DNA of 64,000 nt. Source: Halobacillus halophilus. GTDB taxonomy: Bacteria > Bacillota > Bacilli > Bacillales > Halobacillaceae. The notes under the pieces were generated by a model. That model was not told the DNA's origin. It did no database searches and saw only the letters and a program-made list of their open reading frames with translations. Location: positions 1 to 64,000 of the forward strand of contig NZ_JAIVAL010000001.1 of NCBI RefSeq assembly GCF_020171985.1, given 5' to 3'. The position numbers and the translations under genes are program-made. Shown piece by piece: positions 8,499 to 22,562 of the stretch. The number at the start of each line of letters is the position of its first letter. The first letter of the stretch is position 1.

Positions 8499-9377
8499 AT
8501 GAAGCATCTACTTTCCATGAAACAGTTAACAAACGATAAAATTCATCATCTATTCAAAATCGCAAAGGATTTGGAAAATGGAGATCTCTCCTGGCAGGCT
8601 CAAGGAAAATTTGCGGCTAACCTGTTTTTAGAACCAAGTACAAGAACGAAGAGCAGTTTTCACATAGCAGAGCGGAAACTTGGACTGGATGTTCTGCATC
8701 TCGATGGAATGGATTCTAGCCTTACAAAGGGAGAAAGTTTATATGACACCTTGAAAACGCTGGAAGCGATCGGTGCGGATGTTGCCGTCGTCCGGCAGTC
8801 TGAAGTCGGAATTCTGGACAGCTGCGCAGAGAACTTAAATCTATCTCTTATTAATGCAGGCGATGGATGCGGCGAACATCCGACTCAATCTCTGCTTGAT
8901 TTATATACCATACAAGAACAATTTGAAGAGTTTGAAGATCTCCACGTAGCCATTGCAGGTGACCTTAAGCACAGCCGGGTGGCACGCTCCAACGCTCATG
9001 CGCTTCAACAGCTTGGGGCCAAGGTATCATTTGTCACTAAACCAGAGTGGAAAGATCCATCTTTCTCCCATCGGTACATAACGATGGATGAAGCAGTTGA
9101 ACAATGCGATGTACTCATGCTGCTCCGAATTCAACATGAACGACACGAAGAAAAGACATCTGCCTCATCCTACTTGAAAGAGTACGGTTTAACGAAAGAA
9201 AGAGAATCAAGAATGAAGGATGATGCGATTATTCTTCATCCTGCCCCGGTAAACCGGGGAGTAGAAATAGATGCCGACCTTGTCGAATCAGAAAAATCAC
9301 GGATTTTCAGGCAGATGACCAATGGTGTGACGATCCGAATGGCTATTATTCAAGCCTTATTGAAAGGGGAGCTGTAA
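8499..9377 (+). CDS. pyrB: Aspartate carbamoyltransferase catalytic chain
   Basis: Condenses carbamoyl phosphate and aspartate to carbamoyl aspartate, the second step of UMP synthesis; it works as a catalytic trimer (no pyrI nearby, as usual in Bacillaceae). The 292-residue product has the carbamoyl-phosphate motif EPSTRTKSSF and the HPAPVNRGVEI block of the aspartate domain. ATG 8499 is chosen because GGGAGAG lies 7 bases upstream and MKHLLSM matches the family; an ATG at 8478 has no ribosome-binding site. pyrC begins on the base after its stop. Confidence 0.97.
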   Translation: MKHLLSMKQLTNDKIHHLFKIAKDLENGDLSWQAQGKFAANLFLEPSTRTKSSFHIAERKLGLDVLHLDGMDSSLTKGESLYDTLKTLEAIGADVAVVRQSEVGILDSCAENLNLSLINAGDGCGEHPTQSLLDLYTIQEQFEEFEDLHVAIAGDLKHSRVARSNAHALQQLGAKVSFVTKPEWKDPSFSHRYITMDEAVEQCDVLMLLRIQHERHEEKTSASSYLKEYGLTKERESRMKDDAIILHPAPVNRGVEIDADLVESEKSRIFRQMTNGVTIRMAIIQALLKGEL

Positions 9378-10673
9378 ATGAAGACGAAAATTGTAAATGG
9401 AAAAAGGCACATTAACGGAGGATGGGAAGCATGTGAGGTACTCATTAAAGAGGGCCTCATCCAAAGAGTAAGTTCCTCAATCGAAGAGGAAGCAGATAAA
9501 GTAATTGACGCTCAAGGCCAGCTGGTATCTGCTGGGCTCGTTGATGTTCACGTCCACCTGAGAGAACCGGGCGGGGAAGCAAAAGAAACGATTGAAACTG
9601 GAACAAAAGCGGCGGCAAAAGGCGGTTTCACTACTGTATGCGCAATGCCAAATACAAGACCGGTACCTGATACAGAGGAAAACTTAAATGCCTTATGGGA
9701 CAAGATTAACCAACATGCTTCTGTACGTGTTCTTCCTTACGCATCTATTACAACCAGACAGCTCGGTGAAGAGCTCGTGAATATGAAAGCTTTAAGTGAG
9801 AATGGAGCTTTTGCTTTTACCGATGATGGAGTCGGGGTTCAGACAGCCGGAAAAATGTATGAGGCCATGCTTGAAGCGAGCCGTGTGAACAAGGCTGTGG
9901 TGGCCCACTGTGAAGATAATTCGGTCGTTTACGGAGGAGTTGCTCATAAGGGAGAGGTTAGTGAACGTTTGAACCTTCCGGGAATCCCAAACATTGCCGA
10001 ATCCATTCAAATAGCGAGAGACGTTCTTCTGGCTGAAGCCGCTGACTGTCACTATCACGTGTGTCATGTTTCTACTAAAGAGTCCGTCCGGGTCATTCGC
10101 GATGCCAAACGGGCCGGTATCCGGGTAACGGCAGAGGTCACGCCTCACCATTTAATTTTAAATGAACATTCGATTCTTGAAGATGACGCCATGTTTAAAA
10201 TGAATCCTCCACTCAGATCTGTTGAGGATCAGCAATCTCTTCTTGAGGGCTTACGGGACGGAACGATCGACTTTATCGCTACCGATCACGCCCCTCATAC
10301 GGAAGAGGACAAAACGCAAGGTTTCTTGAATTCTCCTTTTGGCATCACTGGATTCGAAACAGCGTTCCCTCTTCTTTATACAGAATTAGTCGAAAAAGAA
10401 GTAATTACATTGGAAGAGCTTCTTTACTGGATGACACAAGCTCCGGCTGACGTGTTCGGCTTGCCTTACGGGCGCCTGGAAGAAGGGGCCCCTGCAGATA
10501 TTACGCTTATTGACCTGAAATCGAGCAAAGTCATAGACCGTCATCGATTTATCTCTAAGGGCAAAAACAGTCCGTTTCATAACTGGACAGCTAAAGGTTT
10601 TCCAGTATTAACATTATCAAATGGAGAAATCGTTTGGGAGGAGGCACAAAATGAAAAAGCAGCTCGTACTTGA
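9378..10673 (+). CDS. pyrC: Dihydroorotase (type I)
   Basis: Zinc amidohydrolase that cyclises carbamoyl aspartate to dihydroorotate. The 431-residue protein shows the metal-binding motif [10 protein letters not shown], further ligands in VVAHCED and YHVCHVS, and ATDHAPH with the catalytic Asp. Length and motifs fit the class I enzyme of Gram-positive pyr operons. It starts directly after the pyrB stop, with AAAGGGGAGC as ribosome-binding site. Its last 23 bases overlap pyrAA, a usual arrangement in tightly coupled pyr operons. Confidence 0.97.
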   Translation: MKTKIVNGKRHINGGWEACEVLIKEGLIQRVSSSIEEEADKVIDAQGQLVSAGLVDVHVHLREPGGEAKETIETGTKAAAKGGFTTVCAMPNTRPVPDTEENLNALWDKINQHASVRVLPYASITTRQLGEELVNMKALSENGAFAFTDDGVGVQTAGKMYEAMLEASRVNKAVVAHCEDNSVVYGGVAHKGEVSERLNLPGIPNIAESIQIARDVLLAEAADCHYHVCHVSTKESVRVIRDAKRAGIRVTAEVTPHHLILNEHSILEDDAMFKMNPPLRSVEDQQSLLEGLRDGTIDFIATDHAPHTEEDKTQGFLNSPFGITGFETAFPLLYTELVEKEVITLEELLYWMTQAPADVFGLPYGRLEEGAPADITLIDLKSSKVIDRHRFISKGKNSPFHNWTAKGFPVLTLSNGEIVWEEAQNEKAART

Positions 10674-11763
10674 AGATGGCACCATTTTTGTCGGAGAAGG
10701 GTTTGGAAGTGAAAGGGAAACAATAGGGGAAATCGTATTTAACACAGGAATGACCGGTTATCAGGAGGTAATCTCAGATCCTTCTTACTGTGGCCAGCTC
10801 GTCACTTTTACCTATCCTTTAATCGGAAACTACGGAGTTAATCGAGATGATTTTGAGACAGTGAATCCATCCTTACTCGGCGTGGTGGTGAAAGAGCACT
10901 GTGAACAGCCATCGAACTTCCGCAGCGAAGAAACACTGCATGAATTTTTGAAGGCTAAAGAAATTCCTGGAGTCAGCGGCGTTGATACAAGAAAGCTTAC
11001 TAAGATTATTAGAAAACATGGAACGATGAAGGCCATGCTTACAGCAAGCGAACGTCCTGTAAATGAAGTGCTGCAAATCTTAAGTGAAACAAAGCTTGCT
11101 ACAGATCAGGTTAAACAAGTGTCTACGGTCAAGCCATATGTCGTGCCTGGACGCGGCCATCGTATTGTACTGATTGATTACGGTATGAAACACGGGATCT
11201 TAAGAGAGTTCACGAAGCGAAACTGTCATGTGACGGTGGTTCCTTATAACACCTCCGCAGAAGAAATCGAGCGTCTTAAGCCTGATGGTGTGATGTTGTC
11301 AAACGGACCAGGAGATCCAAAGAACGTACCGGAAGCAATTGAAACCGTAAAAAAATTGATTGGATCCGTTCCAATTTTCGGGATCTGTCTGGGTCATCAG
11401 CTCATCGCTCTTGCTTCAGGAGGCGATACGACGAAAATGAAATTTGGTCACCGCGGTTCAAACCAGCCGGTAAAAGATTTTGAATCTGGCAGGACATATA
11501 TTACCTCCCAAAATCATGGATACACAGTTGATAAAGATTCGCTCATTGATACGGAGCTCGTTTTGACGCAGGTTTCACTGAACGATCAGACCGTAGAAGG
11601 ACTCCAGCACAAGCAATTTCCGGTATTTACTGCTCAGTACCATCCGGAAAGCTCGCCAGGACCGGAAGATACATCTCATTTATTTGATGAGTTTCTGCGC
11701 CAAGTAAAAGAAAACCTAGCTAAAGAAAAGGGGGACTCAGCATGCCTAAACGTACAGATATAA
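10651..11763 (+). CDS. pyrAA: Carbamoyl-phosphate synthase, glutamine amidotransferase small subunit (pyrimidine-specific)
   Basis: Hydrolyses glutamine and channels ammonia to the large subunit for carbamoyl phosphate synthesis. The 370-residue product has the N-terminal CarA domain (about 1-150) and a class I amidotransferase domain with the nucleophile Cys in IFGICLGHQ and the His/Glu pair in [13 protein letters not shown] 10651 follows GGGAGGAGG; upstream in-frame ATG 10621 has no site and lies deep in pyrC. The end overlaps pyrAB by 22 bp. Confidence 0.97.
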   Translation: MKKQLVLEDGTIFVGEGFGSERETIGEIVFNTGMTGYQEVISDPSYCGQLVTFTYPLIGNYGVNRDDFETVNPSLLGVVVKEHCEQPSNFRSEETLHEFLKAKEIPGVSGVDTRKLTKIIRKHGTMKAMLTASERPVNEVLQILSETKLATDQVKQVSTVKPYVVPGRGHRIVLIDYGMKHGILREFTKRNCHVTVVPYNTSAEEIERLKPDGVMLSNGPGDPKNVPEAIETVKKLIGSVPIFGICLGHQLIALASGGDTTKMKFGHRGSNQPVKDFESGRTYITSQNHGYTVDKDSLIDTELVLTQVSLNDQTVEGLQHKQFPVFTAQYHPESSPGPEDTSHLFDEFLRQVKENLAKEKGDSACLNVQI

Positions 11764-14700
11764 GAAGAATCATGGTGATCGGGTCCGGTCCTATCGTTAT
11801 CGGCCAGGCGGCTGAATTTGATTACTCAGGGACACAGGCCTGCCAATCTCTAAAAGAAGAAGGTTACGAAGTCATTCTCGCCAATTCCAATCCGGCAACA
11901 ATTATGACCGATCACACCTTTGCCGATCAAGTATATATGGAACCACTGACAGTCGAATTTCTGCAAAAAATTATTCGTAAAGAAAAACCTGATGCTATCC
12001 TGCCTACCCTGGGCGGCCAAACAGGTTTGAATATGGCCGTTGGCTTAAGTGAATCCGGTATTCTTGAGCAATATGGAGTCGAATTGTTAGGTACACCGCT
12101 TGAAGCCATTGAAAAAGCGGAGGATCGTGAGAAGTTCCGTTCTCTTATGCACCAGATGAACGAGCCTGTACCAGAAAGTGAAATCGTAAGTTCTGTTGAT
12201 CAAGCGCTCAGCTTTGCCGAGGATATTGGATATCCTGTTATCGTCCGCCCGGCTTATACAATGGGCGGCGCTGGGGGAGGCATGTGCGATAACGAAGCCC
12301 AGCTTAGGGAAACCGCAAGAAACGGTCTCGCCTTGTCACCGGTTAAACAGTGTTTAATTGAAAAGAACATTGCTGGCTTTAAAGAAGTAGAGTATGAAGT
12401 AATGCGCGATAAAAGCGATCACGCAATTGTCGTATGCAACATGGAGAACTTTGACCCGGTAGGTATTCATACGGGAGACTCTATTGTAGTAGCACCGTCC
12501 CAGACACTAAGTGATCGAGAATACCAAATGCTTAGAAATGCGTCCCTGGATATCATACGCGCGCTTGAAATCGAAGGAGGATGTAATGTTCAGCTTGCTT
12601 TAGATCCTCATAGCTTTCAATATTATGTCATTGAAGTAAATCCGAGAGTCAGTCGTTCTTCTGCGCTTGCTTCAAAAGCTACTGGGTATCCAATTGCCAA
12701 GCTTGCAGCCAAGATTGCGGTAGGGATGACACTTGATGAAATACAGAACCCGATTACCGGAACTACTTACGCCTGTTTTGAACCAGCACTCGACTATGTG
12801 GTCACGAAAATTCCACGCTGGCCTTTTGACAAATTTGCTAAAGGAAACCGAAAGCTTGGGACTCAAATGAAAGCGACTGGTGAAGTCATGTCCATTGGAC
12901 GGACGCTGGAAGAATCCCTGTTAAAAGGTGTCCGCTCTCTGGAGGGCGAAACAGAAGAACTTTACATGAGTTCGATTGCTGATCTTTCAAAAGAGCAAAT
13001 GTTTACTCGTATGAAGTCCGCAGATGATGAAAGGATCTTCATCTTAGCAGAAGCTTTAAGAAGAAAACATACCATAGAGGAACTGCACGACCAAACAGGA
13101 ATCGATTACTTCTTTTTAAACAAGCTTCAGAACATTATCCATTTAGAAGAAGAACTCAAGCAGTATGGTTTGCAGGAGGATTTACTCCTTACAGTGAAAC
13201 GGGCAGGATTCGCGGATCGTCAAATAGCTCGTCTTGCGGAATGTTCAATTGATGATGTGATGAACTACCGTAAAGAACGGAGCATTCTGCCCGTTTACAA
13301 AATGGTGGATACATGCGCCGGGGAATTCGCATCAGAAACGCCTTATTTTTACAGCAGCTATGAAGACGAGAATGAATCCCTGCCTTCCAATAACAAAAAA
13401 GTACTCGTAATTGGTTCTGGACCGATTCGGATCGGCCAGGGGGTAGAGTTCGACTATGCTACGGTTCACTCTGTTCTAGCTCTTAAAGAAATGGGTTATG
13501 AAGCGATTATTATGAATAATAATCCAGAAACGGTTTCTACCGACTTCAGCGTATCGGACAAGCTGTATTTCGAACCGCTTACGCTTGAGGATGTTATGAA
13601 CGTCATCGACCTGGAAGAGCCGGAAGGCGTGATCATCCAGTTTGGCGGACAGACGGCCATTAATCTTGTCGAAGGGTTAAGCCGCCAGGGAGTCCAAATA
13701 TTAGGAACCACGATGGATGCCATCAATCAGACAGAAGATCGTGACTTATTCGAACAGCTTCTGAACAAGCTTGAGATCGCTAAGCCTGGCGGGGAGAGCG
13801 TAACTAGTGAAGAGGAAGCCCTTCAGGCAGCCGCTCACATTGGTTATCCACTCGTTGTAAGGCCTTCCTATGTACTCGGCGGCCGCGCAATGGCGATTGT
13901 CTATTCCGAAGAAGAGTTGAAGACCTACTTGGAAACGAACGTAACGGTCCACAATGGCCACCCGATCTTAATAGATAAATATATGACCGGGATGGAGATT
14001 GAAGTGGATGCCATCACAGACGGTAACGATGTCTTTATTCCAGGAATTATGGAACATATTGAACGTGCTGGTGTTCACTCCGGTGACTCCATGGGTGTGT
14101 ATCCAACGCAGCGTCTGGCGCAGGCTCTTGAAGATCAGTGCATTGAGGCAACAACGAAAATCGCCAGAGAGTTAAACATGAAGGGGCTAATCAACATTCA
14201 GTTTGTGGTGTTTGAGGATACAGCTTACGTGCTTGAAGTGAACCCTAGAGCCAGTCGTACCGTACCGTTCCTCAGTAAGATTACCGGCGTACCAATGGCA
14301 AAACTGGCCACTCAAGTTATTCTAGGTGAAAAGCTGCCTGAGCTAGGCTTTCCTTCAGGGGTAGCTCCTAAGCCGGACGGTGTGTACGTGAAAGTGCCGG
14401 TCTTCTCCTTTGAGAAATTAAGAAGCGTTGATACGACGCTTGGACCTGAGATGAAATCCACAGGTGAAGTAATTGGATATGATCAGACGCTCGAAAAAGC
14501 CTTATTTAAAGGAATGATTTCCGCAGGACTTAAAATACCAACCCAGGGGTCCGTCTTATTAACCGTAGCTGATAAAGATAAATCAGAAATGCTGGAAATC
14601 GCCCAGACTTTTTATGAGTTAGGCTTTCAGCTGTTTGCTACCGAAGGAACGGCAGCCGTTATTGAAGAAGCTTCCATTCCTGTAGAAGCGGTCGGAAAAG

Positions 14701-14941
14701 TAGGATCGGATCAGAGAGATGTAATTGATCTAATCCAAAATGGAGATGTCCAGTTCGTCGTTAACACATTGAATACAGGATCAAGAGCTAGATCTGACGG
14801 ATTCCGTATTCGCAGGGAAGCAGTCGAACACGGAATTGCCTGCCTGACAAGTCTCGATACTGCAAAAGCGATCGTAGATGTGATTAATGTTATGACCTTT
14901 ACAGCCCGCGCCATTCCGCCAATGGAAGCGGTGAGAAGTTC

Positions 14942-14945
<4 letters not shown>
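11742..14945 (+). CDS. pyrAB: Carbamoyl-phosphate synthase large subunit
   Basis: 1067-residue large subunit making carbamoyl phosphate from bicarbonate, ammonia and two ATP, the committed step feeding PyrB. It has two homologous ATP-grasp halves (about 1-400 and 550-935), each starting with VIGSGPI(V/R)IGQ, a middle oligomerisation domain, and a C-terminal MGS-like allosteric domain (about 935-1067; [19 protein letters not shown]). Both ATP-grasp sites look intact ([24 protein letters not shown]). It overlaps pyrK as ATGA, implying translational coupling. Confidence 0.98.
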
Positions 14946-17303
<2,358 letters not shown>

Positions 17304-17311
<8 letters not shown>

Positions 17312-17930
17312 TCAGCTGATACAGGACTTATTAAAAATTGAAGCCGTTAAAATTGAAGTCGATGACATGTTTACTTGGACGTCAGGGCTTCGCTCACCTA
17401 TCTATTGCGACAATCGGCTGACCATGTCATATCCAGAAATTCGGCGCCGTGTGGCTGATGGATTTGTGAAATTAATTAAAGACCTTGAGCCTGATGTCGA
17501 TGTAATTGCTGGATGTGCAACAGCTGGTATTCCCCATGCAGCCTGGGTAGCTGAGAGAATGGATCTGCCGATGGTTTATGTACGTTCATCCCCGAAGAAG
17601 CATGGGAAAGGCAATCAAATCGAAGGGCATATTGGAAAGGGGCAGCGCGCTGTTGTAATTGAAGATCTGATTTCTACAGGCAAGTCCTCCATTGAGTCTG
17701 CTCAGGCTTTACGAACGGCCGGAGTAGAAGTAGAGACGATTCTTTCTATATTTACGTACAATTTAGAAAGAGCTAATGAGGCCTTTCAGGAAAGTCAGCT
17801 TTCTTATCAATCGCTGGCGAGCTTTGATCAGTTGTTACTTCAATTAATTCAGCAAGGTCAATTGAAAGAGAAAGAGGTCCAATTACTGAATGAGTGGAAA
17901 AAAGATCCCGCTGTCTTTACGCAAAATTAA
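17304..17930 (+). CDS. pyrE: Orotate phosphoribosyltransferase
   Basis: Transfers the phosphoribosyl group of PRPP to orotate, giving OMP. The 208-residue type I phosphoribosyltransferase has the PRPP loop AVVIEDLISTGKSS and the N-terminal hood FTWTSGLRSPIYCDNR. The ATG follows AAGGAGG inside pyrF. This is the last clear gene of the pyr operon; no strong terminator follows until 18311, so the small membrane gene downstream may be cotranscribed. Confidence 0.97.
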
Positions 17931-17987
17931 CATAGCGTCAGTTGCTATTTGGAGCGTCTCCTAGTAGGATGGAATCATCAGAAAGTA

Positions 17988-18266
17988 ATGGTGATGATAT
18001 TGAAATCTAGAAAGCATTCTTTTTTCATATTAATGAACGCGTCCCTGGGGTTACTCACGTGCTTTGTTTATCTATATACGTGGGTGGCTTTTTCTTTCAT
18101 GGAATCCATGTTTTCCTGGCAGCCTCTGTTGAGCCTGGCAGGTTCGATTACGCTGTTTATCCTATGGAACATGTATATGCTGAAGAGAGAAAGAAACCGG
18201 TACTGGGCGCAGGCTATTTTTTCTTATGTTGGCTCTATTGTTATTTTTGCCTATTTTTTAACGTGA
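17988..18266 (+). CDS. Small three-helix membrane protein, unknown function
   Basis: I do not recognise this protein. With the ATG at 17988 it has 92 residues and three hydrophobic segments (about residues 10-34, 40-60 and 70-90) separated by short charged turns (LKRERNRYWAQ), so a small integral membrane protein is likely. The start is uncertain: ATG 17988, ATG 17994 and TTG 18000 are all in frame, and none has a strong ribosome-binding site (GGTGATGA precedes 18000). It lies 57 bp after pyrE on the same strand and before the shared terminator, so it may ride on the pyr transcript. Confidence 0.6.
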   Translation: MVMILKSRKHSFFILMNASLGLLTCFVYLYTWVAFSFMESMFSWQPLLSLAGSITLFILWNMYMLKRERNRYWAQAIFSYVGSIVIFAYFLT

Positions 18267-18310
18267 AAGAACAGTTTTCTGATGACTTTGAAGCAGCAAG
18301 GACCATAAAA

Positions 18311-18358
18311 TAATGGAGGGTGCCCGAGTTCAACTCGGGCACCCTCCATTATTATTTT
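18311..18358. terminator. Bidirectional terminator between the pyr operon and rqcH
   Basis: A perfect 20-bp inverted repeat (TAATGGAGGGTGCCCGAGTT and its complement, 18311-18352) with a one-base centre lies between convergent genes. The T-rich flanks on both strands are imperfect but suitable. Confidence 0.85.
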
Positions 18359-18459
18359 GACACTTTTCTACCGGTAGCAGCTTTTGTTTAATTCATAAAC
18401 TTAGGAAGCTGTAAAGGCTCGCTTTACCAGAGATTATAAACATCCAGAGAGGAAGCCGC

Positions 18460-20196
18460 TTAACTTTCATTGCTTTTCTCTTTGGCTGCCCGTCTTAATT
18501 CTCTAACAAAAGAGGCTTCAGGTGTAACGAAAAGCGTTTGTTGATGGTCATAGGTGACAAAGCCGGGTTTTGCGCCTGACGGCTTTTTAACATGCTTGAT
18601 TTGAGTATAGTCCACAGGGACAGAAGAAGACTGGCTTGATTTACTGAAATTAGCTGCCAGCTGAGCTGCTTCAAGCAGAGTATCTTCGCTCGGATCATCA
18701 TTCCGAATGACTACGTGAGAGCCTGGGATATCCTTCGCATGCAGCCATATATCGGATTTGTTAGCCATACGATTGGTTAAATATTCATTCTGCTTGTTGT
18801 TTCTGCCGACATAAATCAGCGTACCGTCACTTGATAAAAAGCTTTCCGGTGCCGGCTTCTGAGGTTTGTTCTTTTTCTTGCCGTGATAGGAAGGTTTCTT
18901 CTTCATATACCCTTGTTCTCTTAGTTCGTCCCTGATTTCTTCAATGTCCTGCTCACGGGCTGTTTCTACTTGTTGAATTAACCGCTCGAAATACTGAATT
19001 TCCTCTTCTGCTTTTTTAACTTCCTGCTGAACAACCTGCTTAGATTTTTTCAGTTTCTGATACGTTTGGAAATAGTTTTGAGCATTTTCACTTGGGGACT
19101 TATTTGGATTCAGTTCAATAGTCCGCTCTGACTGATCAGGATCATAGTAATCTACGACAGTAACTTCAGAGTCTCCATTTTGCACCATGTGCATGTGAGC
19201 GGTTAACAATTCGCCTAGACGCTGATACTCTTCCGCTGATTCTGAACGTTTTAACGTCTGTTCATGCTTTTTAATTTTTCGCTTATTTTTGTCCCGTTCA
19301 TTCTTCAGGAAGCGGTAAAGGTCTCCGGCCTGCTGTTTTACGCGGTCTCTTTCTGCTTTCCCTGAATAATAGCCGTCCAGCATTCCACTGACCGTGTCAT
19401 AAGTTTCAACTTTTTCTGAGAAAGAGTGAAGGGGAAACACATAAAACTGTTCCCGTTCCGCTAAATGAACGCGAGGTTCGTAGTCATGATTCAGGATACG
19501 CTCCCGTACATCCCTATAAGCCTCGGCATAGGCTTTTTGTCCACCAAGTTTTGCCTGGTGAGCAATTTCTTTAGTGATCATCGGGGAAAAGCCCATTACG
19601 GTTTTAAGGATTTGCTGATCGATTTTTCCAGCGTTAAAATCGAGCTTTCTTAACAATGTATCAGGCTCAAGCTCGATGGGGCTTATTTTCCCTTGTTCCG
19701 GCGGCAGCTTATAAGGCTGGCCGGGCATGATGGTCCGGTGCCGGTTCTGAGAAGGAGGGAGATGTTTAATGCTGTCGAGAATGTGTCCCTGTTCTTCGTC
19801 AACTAACAGGATATTCGAATGTTTGCCCATGACTTCGATAATTAAAGTCTTAAGTGTTTCGTCGCCTACTTCGTTGCGAGTGCGGACTTTAAATTTTACA
19901 ATCCGCTCCATGCTGACCTGTTCAATGCTTTCAATAAATCCTCCGACCAAGTGCTTACGAAGAAGCATACAAAGCATCGGCGGTTCTTTAGGGTTATTAT
20001 AATCGTCCTTGGTTAAATGAAAACGTGCATAGCTCGGATGAGCGGATAATAATAAGGAATGATTTTTACGCTGTGCACGAACTGTAAATACAAGTTCTGT
20101 ATCTGTAGGCTGATAGATTTTCATAATTCGTCCGGACTGGATCGTTTCCTCCAATTCATGGGTGATCGCCCGGGTTACAATTCCGTCAAAAGACAT
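18460..20196 (-). CDS. rqcH: NFACT-family ribosome quality control factor RqcH (YloA/FbpA-like)
   Basis: RqcH binds stalled 50S subunits and adds alanine tails to the nascent chain for proteolysis; older annotations call it a fibronectin-binding protein. The 578-residue product has NFACT-N (1-~180), helical/coiled regions (~270-430) and the NFACT-R domain (~440-560) with WLHAKDIPGSHVVIR. At the position of the essential Asp97-Arg98 of B. subtilis RqcH it has Glu97-Arg98 (VSMERIV). The start is ATG at 20196 (MSFDGIVTRA) after GAGGTG; longer frames extend into non-conserved sequence. It is convergent with the pyr operon and diverges from yicC. Confidence 0.94.
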   Translation of the reverse strand: MSFDGIVTRAITHELEETIQSGRIMKIYQPTDTELVFTVRAQRKNHSLLLSAHPSYARFHLTKDDYNNPKEPPMLCMLLRKHLVGGFIESIEQVSMERIVKFKVRTRNEVGDETLKTLIIEVMGKHSNILLVDEEQGHILDSIKHLPPSQNRHRTIMPGQPYKLPPEQGKISPIELEPDTLLRKLDFNAGKIDQQILKTVMGFSPMITKEIAHQAKLGGQKAYAEAYRDVRERILNHDYEPRVHLAEREQFYVFPLHSFSEKVETYDTVSGMLDGYYSGKAERDRVKQQAGDLYRFLKNERDKNKRKIKKHEQTLKRSESAEEYQRLGELLTAHMHMVQNGDSEVTVVDYYDPDQSERTIELNPNKSPSENAQNYFQTYQKLKKSKQVVQQEVKKAEEEIQYFERLIQQVETAREQDIEEIRDELREQGYMKKKPSYHGKKKNKPQKPAPESFLSSDGTLIYVGRNNKQNEYLTNRMANKSDIWLHAKDIPGSHVVIRNDDPSEDTLLEAAQLAANFSKSSQSSSVPVDYTQIKHVKKPSGAKPGFVTYDHQQTLFVTPEASFVRELRRAAKEKSNES

Positions 20197-20377
20197 TGTC
20201 TTCACCTCTCTAATGTTGACAGTATAGCATGTTTTGCCCGCCTCCACACGACCGAAGGCTGGGAATATCACTACTTATGCGATTCTCTTATAAGTCAGAC
20301 CTTAGGTCAATGATTCGCGTTTACAGTCCCCCTTTTGGTAAAATAGGATTAAATAACGAACGTAAAGGTGATGGATT

Positions 20378-21259
20378 ATGGTTAATAGCATGACAGGGTA
20401 TGGGAAAAGCTCCGCCGAAGTAGGGGGATCCAGGGTTTTGATCGAAATACGCTCGGTCAATCATAGATATTTGGACATCTCTCCCAAAATACCAAGAACC
20501 CTGCTTTTTTTAGAGGAAAAACTTAAAAAAATCGTCAGGGATAAAATGGAGCGGGGGCGAATAGACCTCTTTATTTCGCTGGAGGGTCAGGGACTATTTG
20601 AAAAGAAAGTGTCTGTGGATTGGAATGTCCTTGATCAATACATAAACAGACTGCATGAAGTGAAGGATCGGTACGATTTGACGGGGGATATATCTATTGA
20701 TATGGTATCCAAGTTAGACGATGTTTTCTTTACCGAGGATATGGAGGAGGACACAAACGAGCTCCAGCAATCACTTTTATCTACATTGGAACACGCTATC
20801 GATCAGTTAATTATTATGCGGGAGAACGAGGGAAGAAGACTTACAGAAGACCTGCAGACCCGTGTATCAAGCGTAAGTCATCTGCTTGAGAAACTGGAAA
20901 CCCGACGCCCGGTTGTTGTTACTGAATACAAGGATAGGATTCGTACTAGAATTGAAGAATACGTGAAAGAAGAAATTCAGCCGGATGATGCCCGTATTCT
21001 TCAGGAAGTAGGGCTGTTAGCTGAAAAAGGGGATGTTACCGAGGAATTTACAAGGCTTCGTTCTCATATCTTTCAATTTACCAAGACACTTGAACAGACA
21101 GGATCTGTTGGAAGGCGGCTTGATTTTATTGTTCAGGAGATGCACCGCGAGGTAAATACTATTGGATCGAAATCCAATGATTCAAAAGTGACAGAGTGGG
21201 TTATAGAATTAAAGAGTGAAATAGAGAAAATGAAAGAACAAGTACAAAATGTTGAATAG
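20378..21259 (+). CDS. yicC: YicC-family endoribonuclease (YloC)
   Basis: 293-residue protein of the YicC family, reported to be endoribonucleases acting in RNA turnover and stress adaptation. It has the N-terminal YicC domain beginning NSMTGYGKS and the DUF1732 C-terminal domain, ending around VQEMHREVNTIGSKSND, the most conserved block. Length fits the family. AAAGGTGA precedes the ATG. The order yicC-remA-gmk-rpoZ-coaBC is the usual Bacillaceae arrangement. Confidence 0.94.
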   Translation: MVNSMTGYGKSSAEVGGSRVLIEIRSVNHRYLDISPKIPRTLLFLEEKLKKIVRDKMERGRIDLFISLEGQGLFEKKVSVDWNVLDQYINRLHEVKDRYDLTGDISIDMVSKLDDVFFTEDMEEDTNELQQSLLSTLEHAIDQLIIMRENEGRRLTEDLQTRVSSVSHLLEKLETRRPVVVTEYKDRIRTRIEEYVKEEIQPDDARILQEVGLLAEKGDVTEEFTRLRSHIFQFTKTLEQTGSVGRRLDFIVQEMHREVNTIGSKSNDSKVTEWVIELKSEIEKMKEQVQNVE

Positions 21260-21262
21260 TAA

Positions 21263-21292
21263 TTGTGTTTATGACTAGTTTTTTCTTATAAT
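21263..21292 (+). promoter_or_regulatory. Candidate sigma-A promoter for remA
   Basis: TTGTGT (21263-21268), 18-bp spacer, and a perfect TATAAT (21287-21292), about 48 bp before the remA start. Confidence 0.5.
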
Positions 21293-21339
21293 AGAGGTAA
21301 TGATTATATTGTCCTGGTCAAAAGAAGGAGGAGTCAGCT

Positions 21340-22231
<892 letters not shown>

Positions 22232-22234
22232 ATT

Positions 22235-22462
22235 ATGATGTTAGAACCGTCCATTGATTCTTTACAGAAACAAATCAAATCCAAGTACACGTTGGTAACC
22301 TTATCAGCAAGAAGAGCCCGTGAATTGAAGCAGGGCAGTGCTCCAATGGTGGATAAACCAACTTCCCATCAGCACGTGGGTGTAGCATTGGAAGAAATTC
22401 GTGATGGTAAACTAGACTACACGTATTCCGACGAAATACAATCTCGTACAGAAACCACATAA
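22235..22462 (+). CDS. rpoZ: RNA polymerase omega subunit
   Basis: 75-residue omega subunit, which binds the beta' subunit and aids RNA polymerase assembly. The family signature is visible as [20 protein letters not shown] and RRARELKQG. The ATG follows GGAGGATG at the end of gmk. Two consecutive ATG codons allow a start one codon later. A clear terminator follows at 22495, separating it from coaBC. Confidence 0.95.
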   Translation: MMLEPSIDSLQKQIKSKYTLVTLSARRARELKQGSAPMVDKPTSHQHVGVALEEIRDGKLDYTYSDEIQSRTETT

Positions 22463-22494
22463 AGCTACGAGCTTCTTGAATATTTTGTAGAAAA

Positions 22495-22529
22495 AGCCGC
22501 GCTTCCTGGTTGTCATAGCGCGGCTTTTC
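22495..22529 (+). terminator. Terminator after rpoZ
   Basis: AGCCGCGC (22495-22502) pairs with GCGCGGCT (22518-22525) and is followed by a short T run. Confidence 0.85.
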
Positions 22530-22562
22530 CTATCCTTTACAGGAACAGAGGAGGACGGACCT

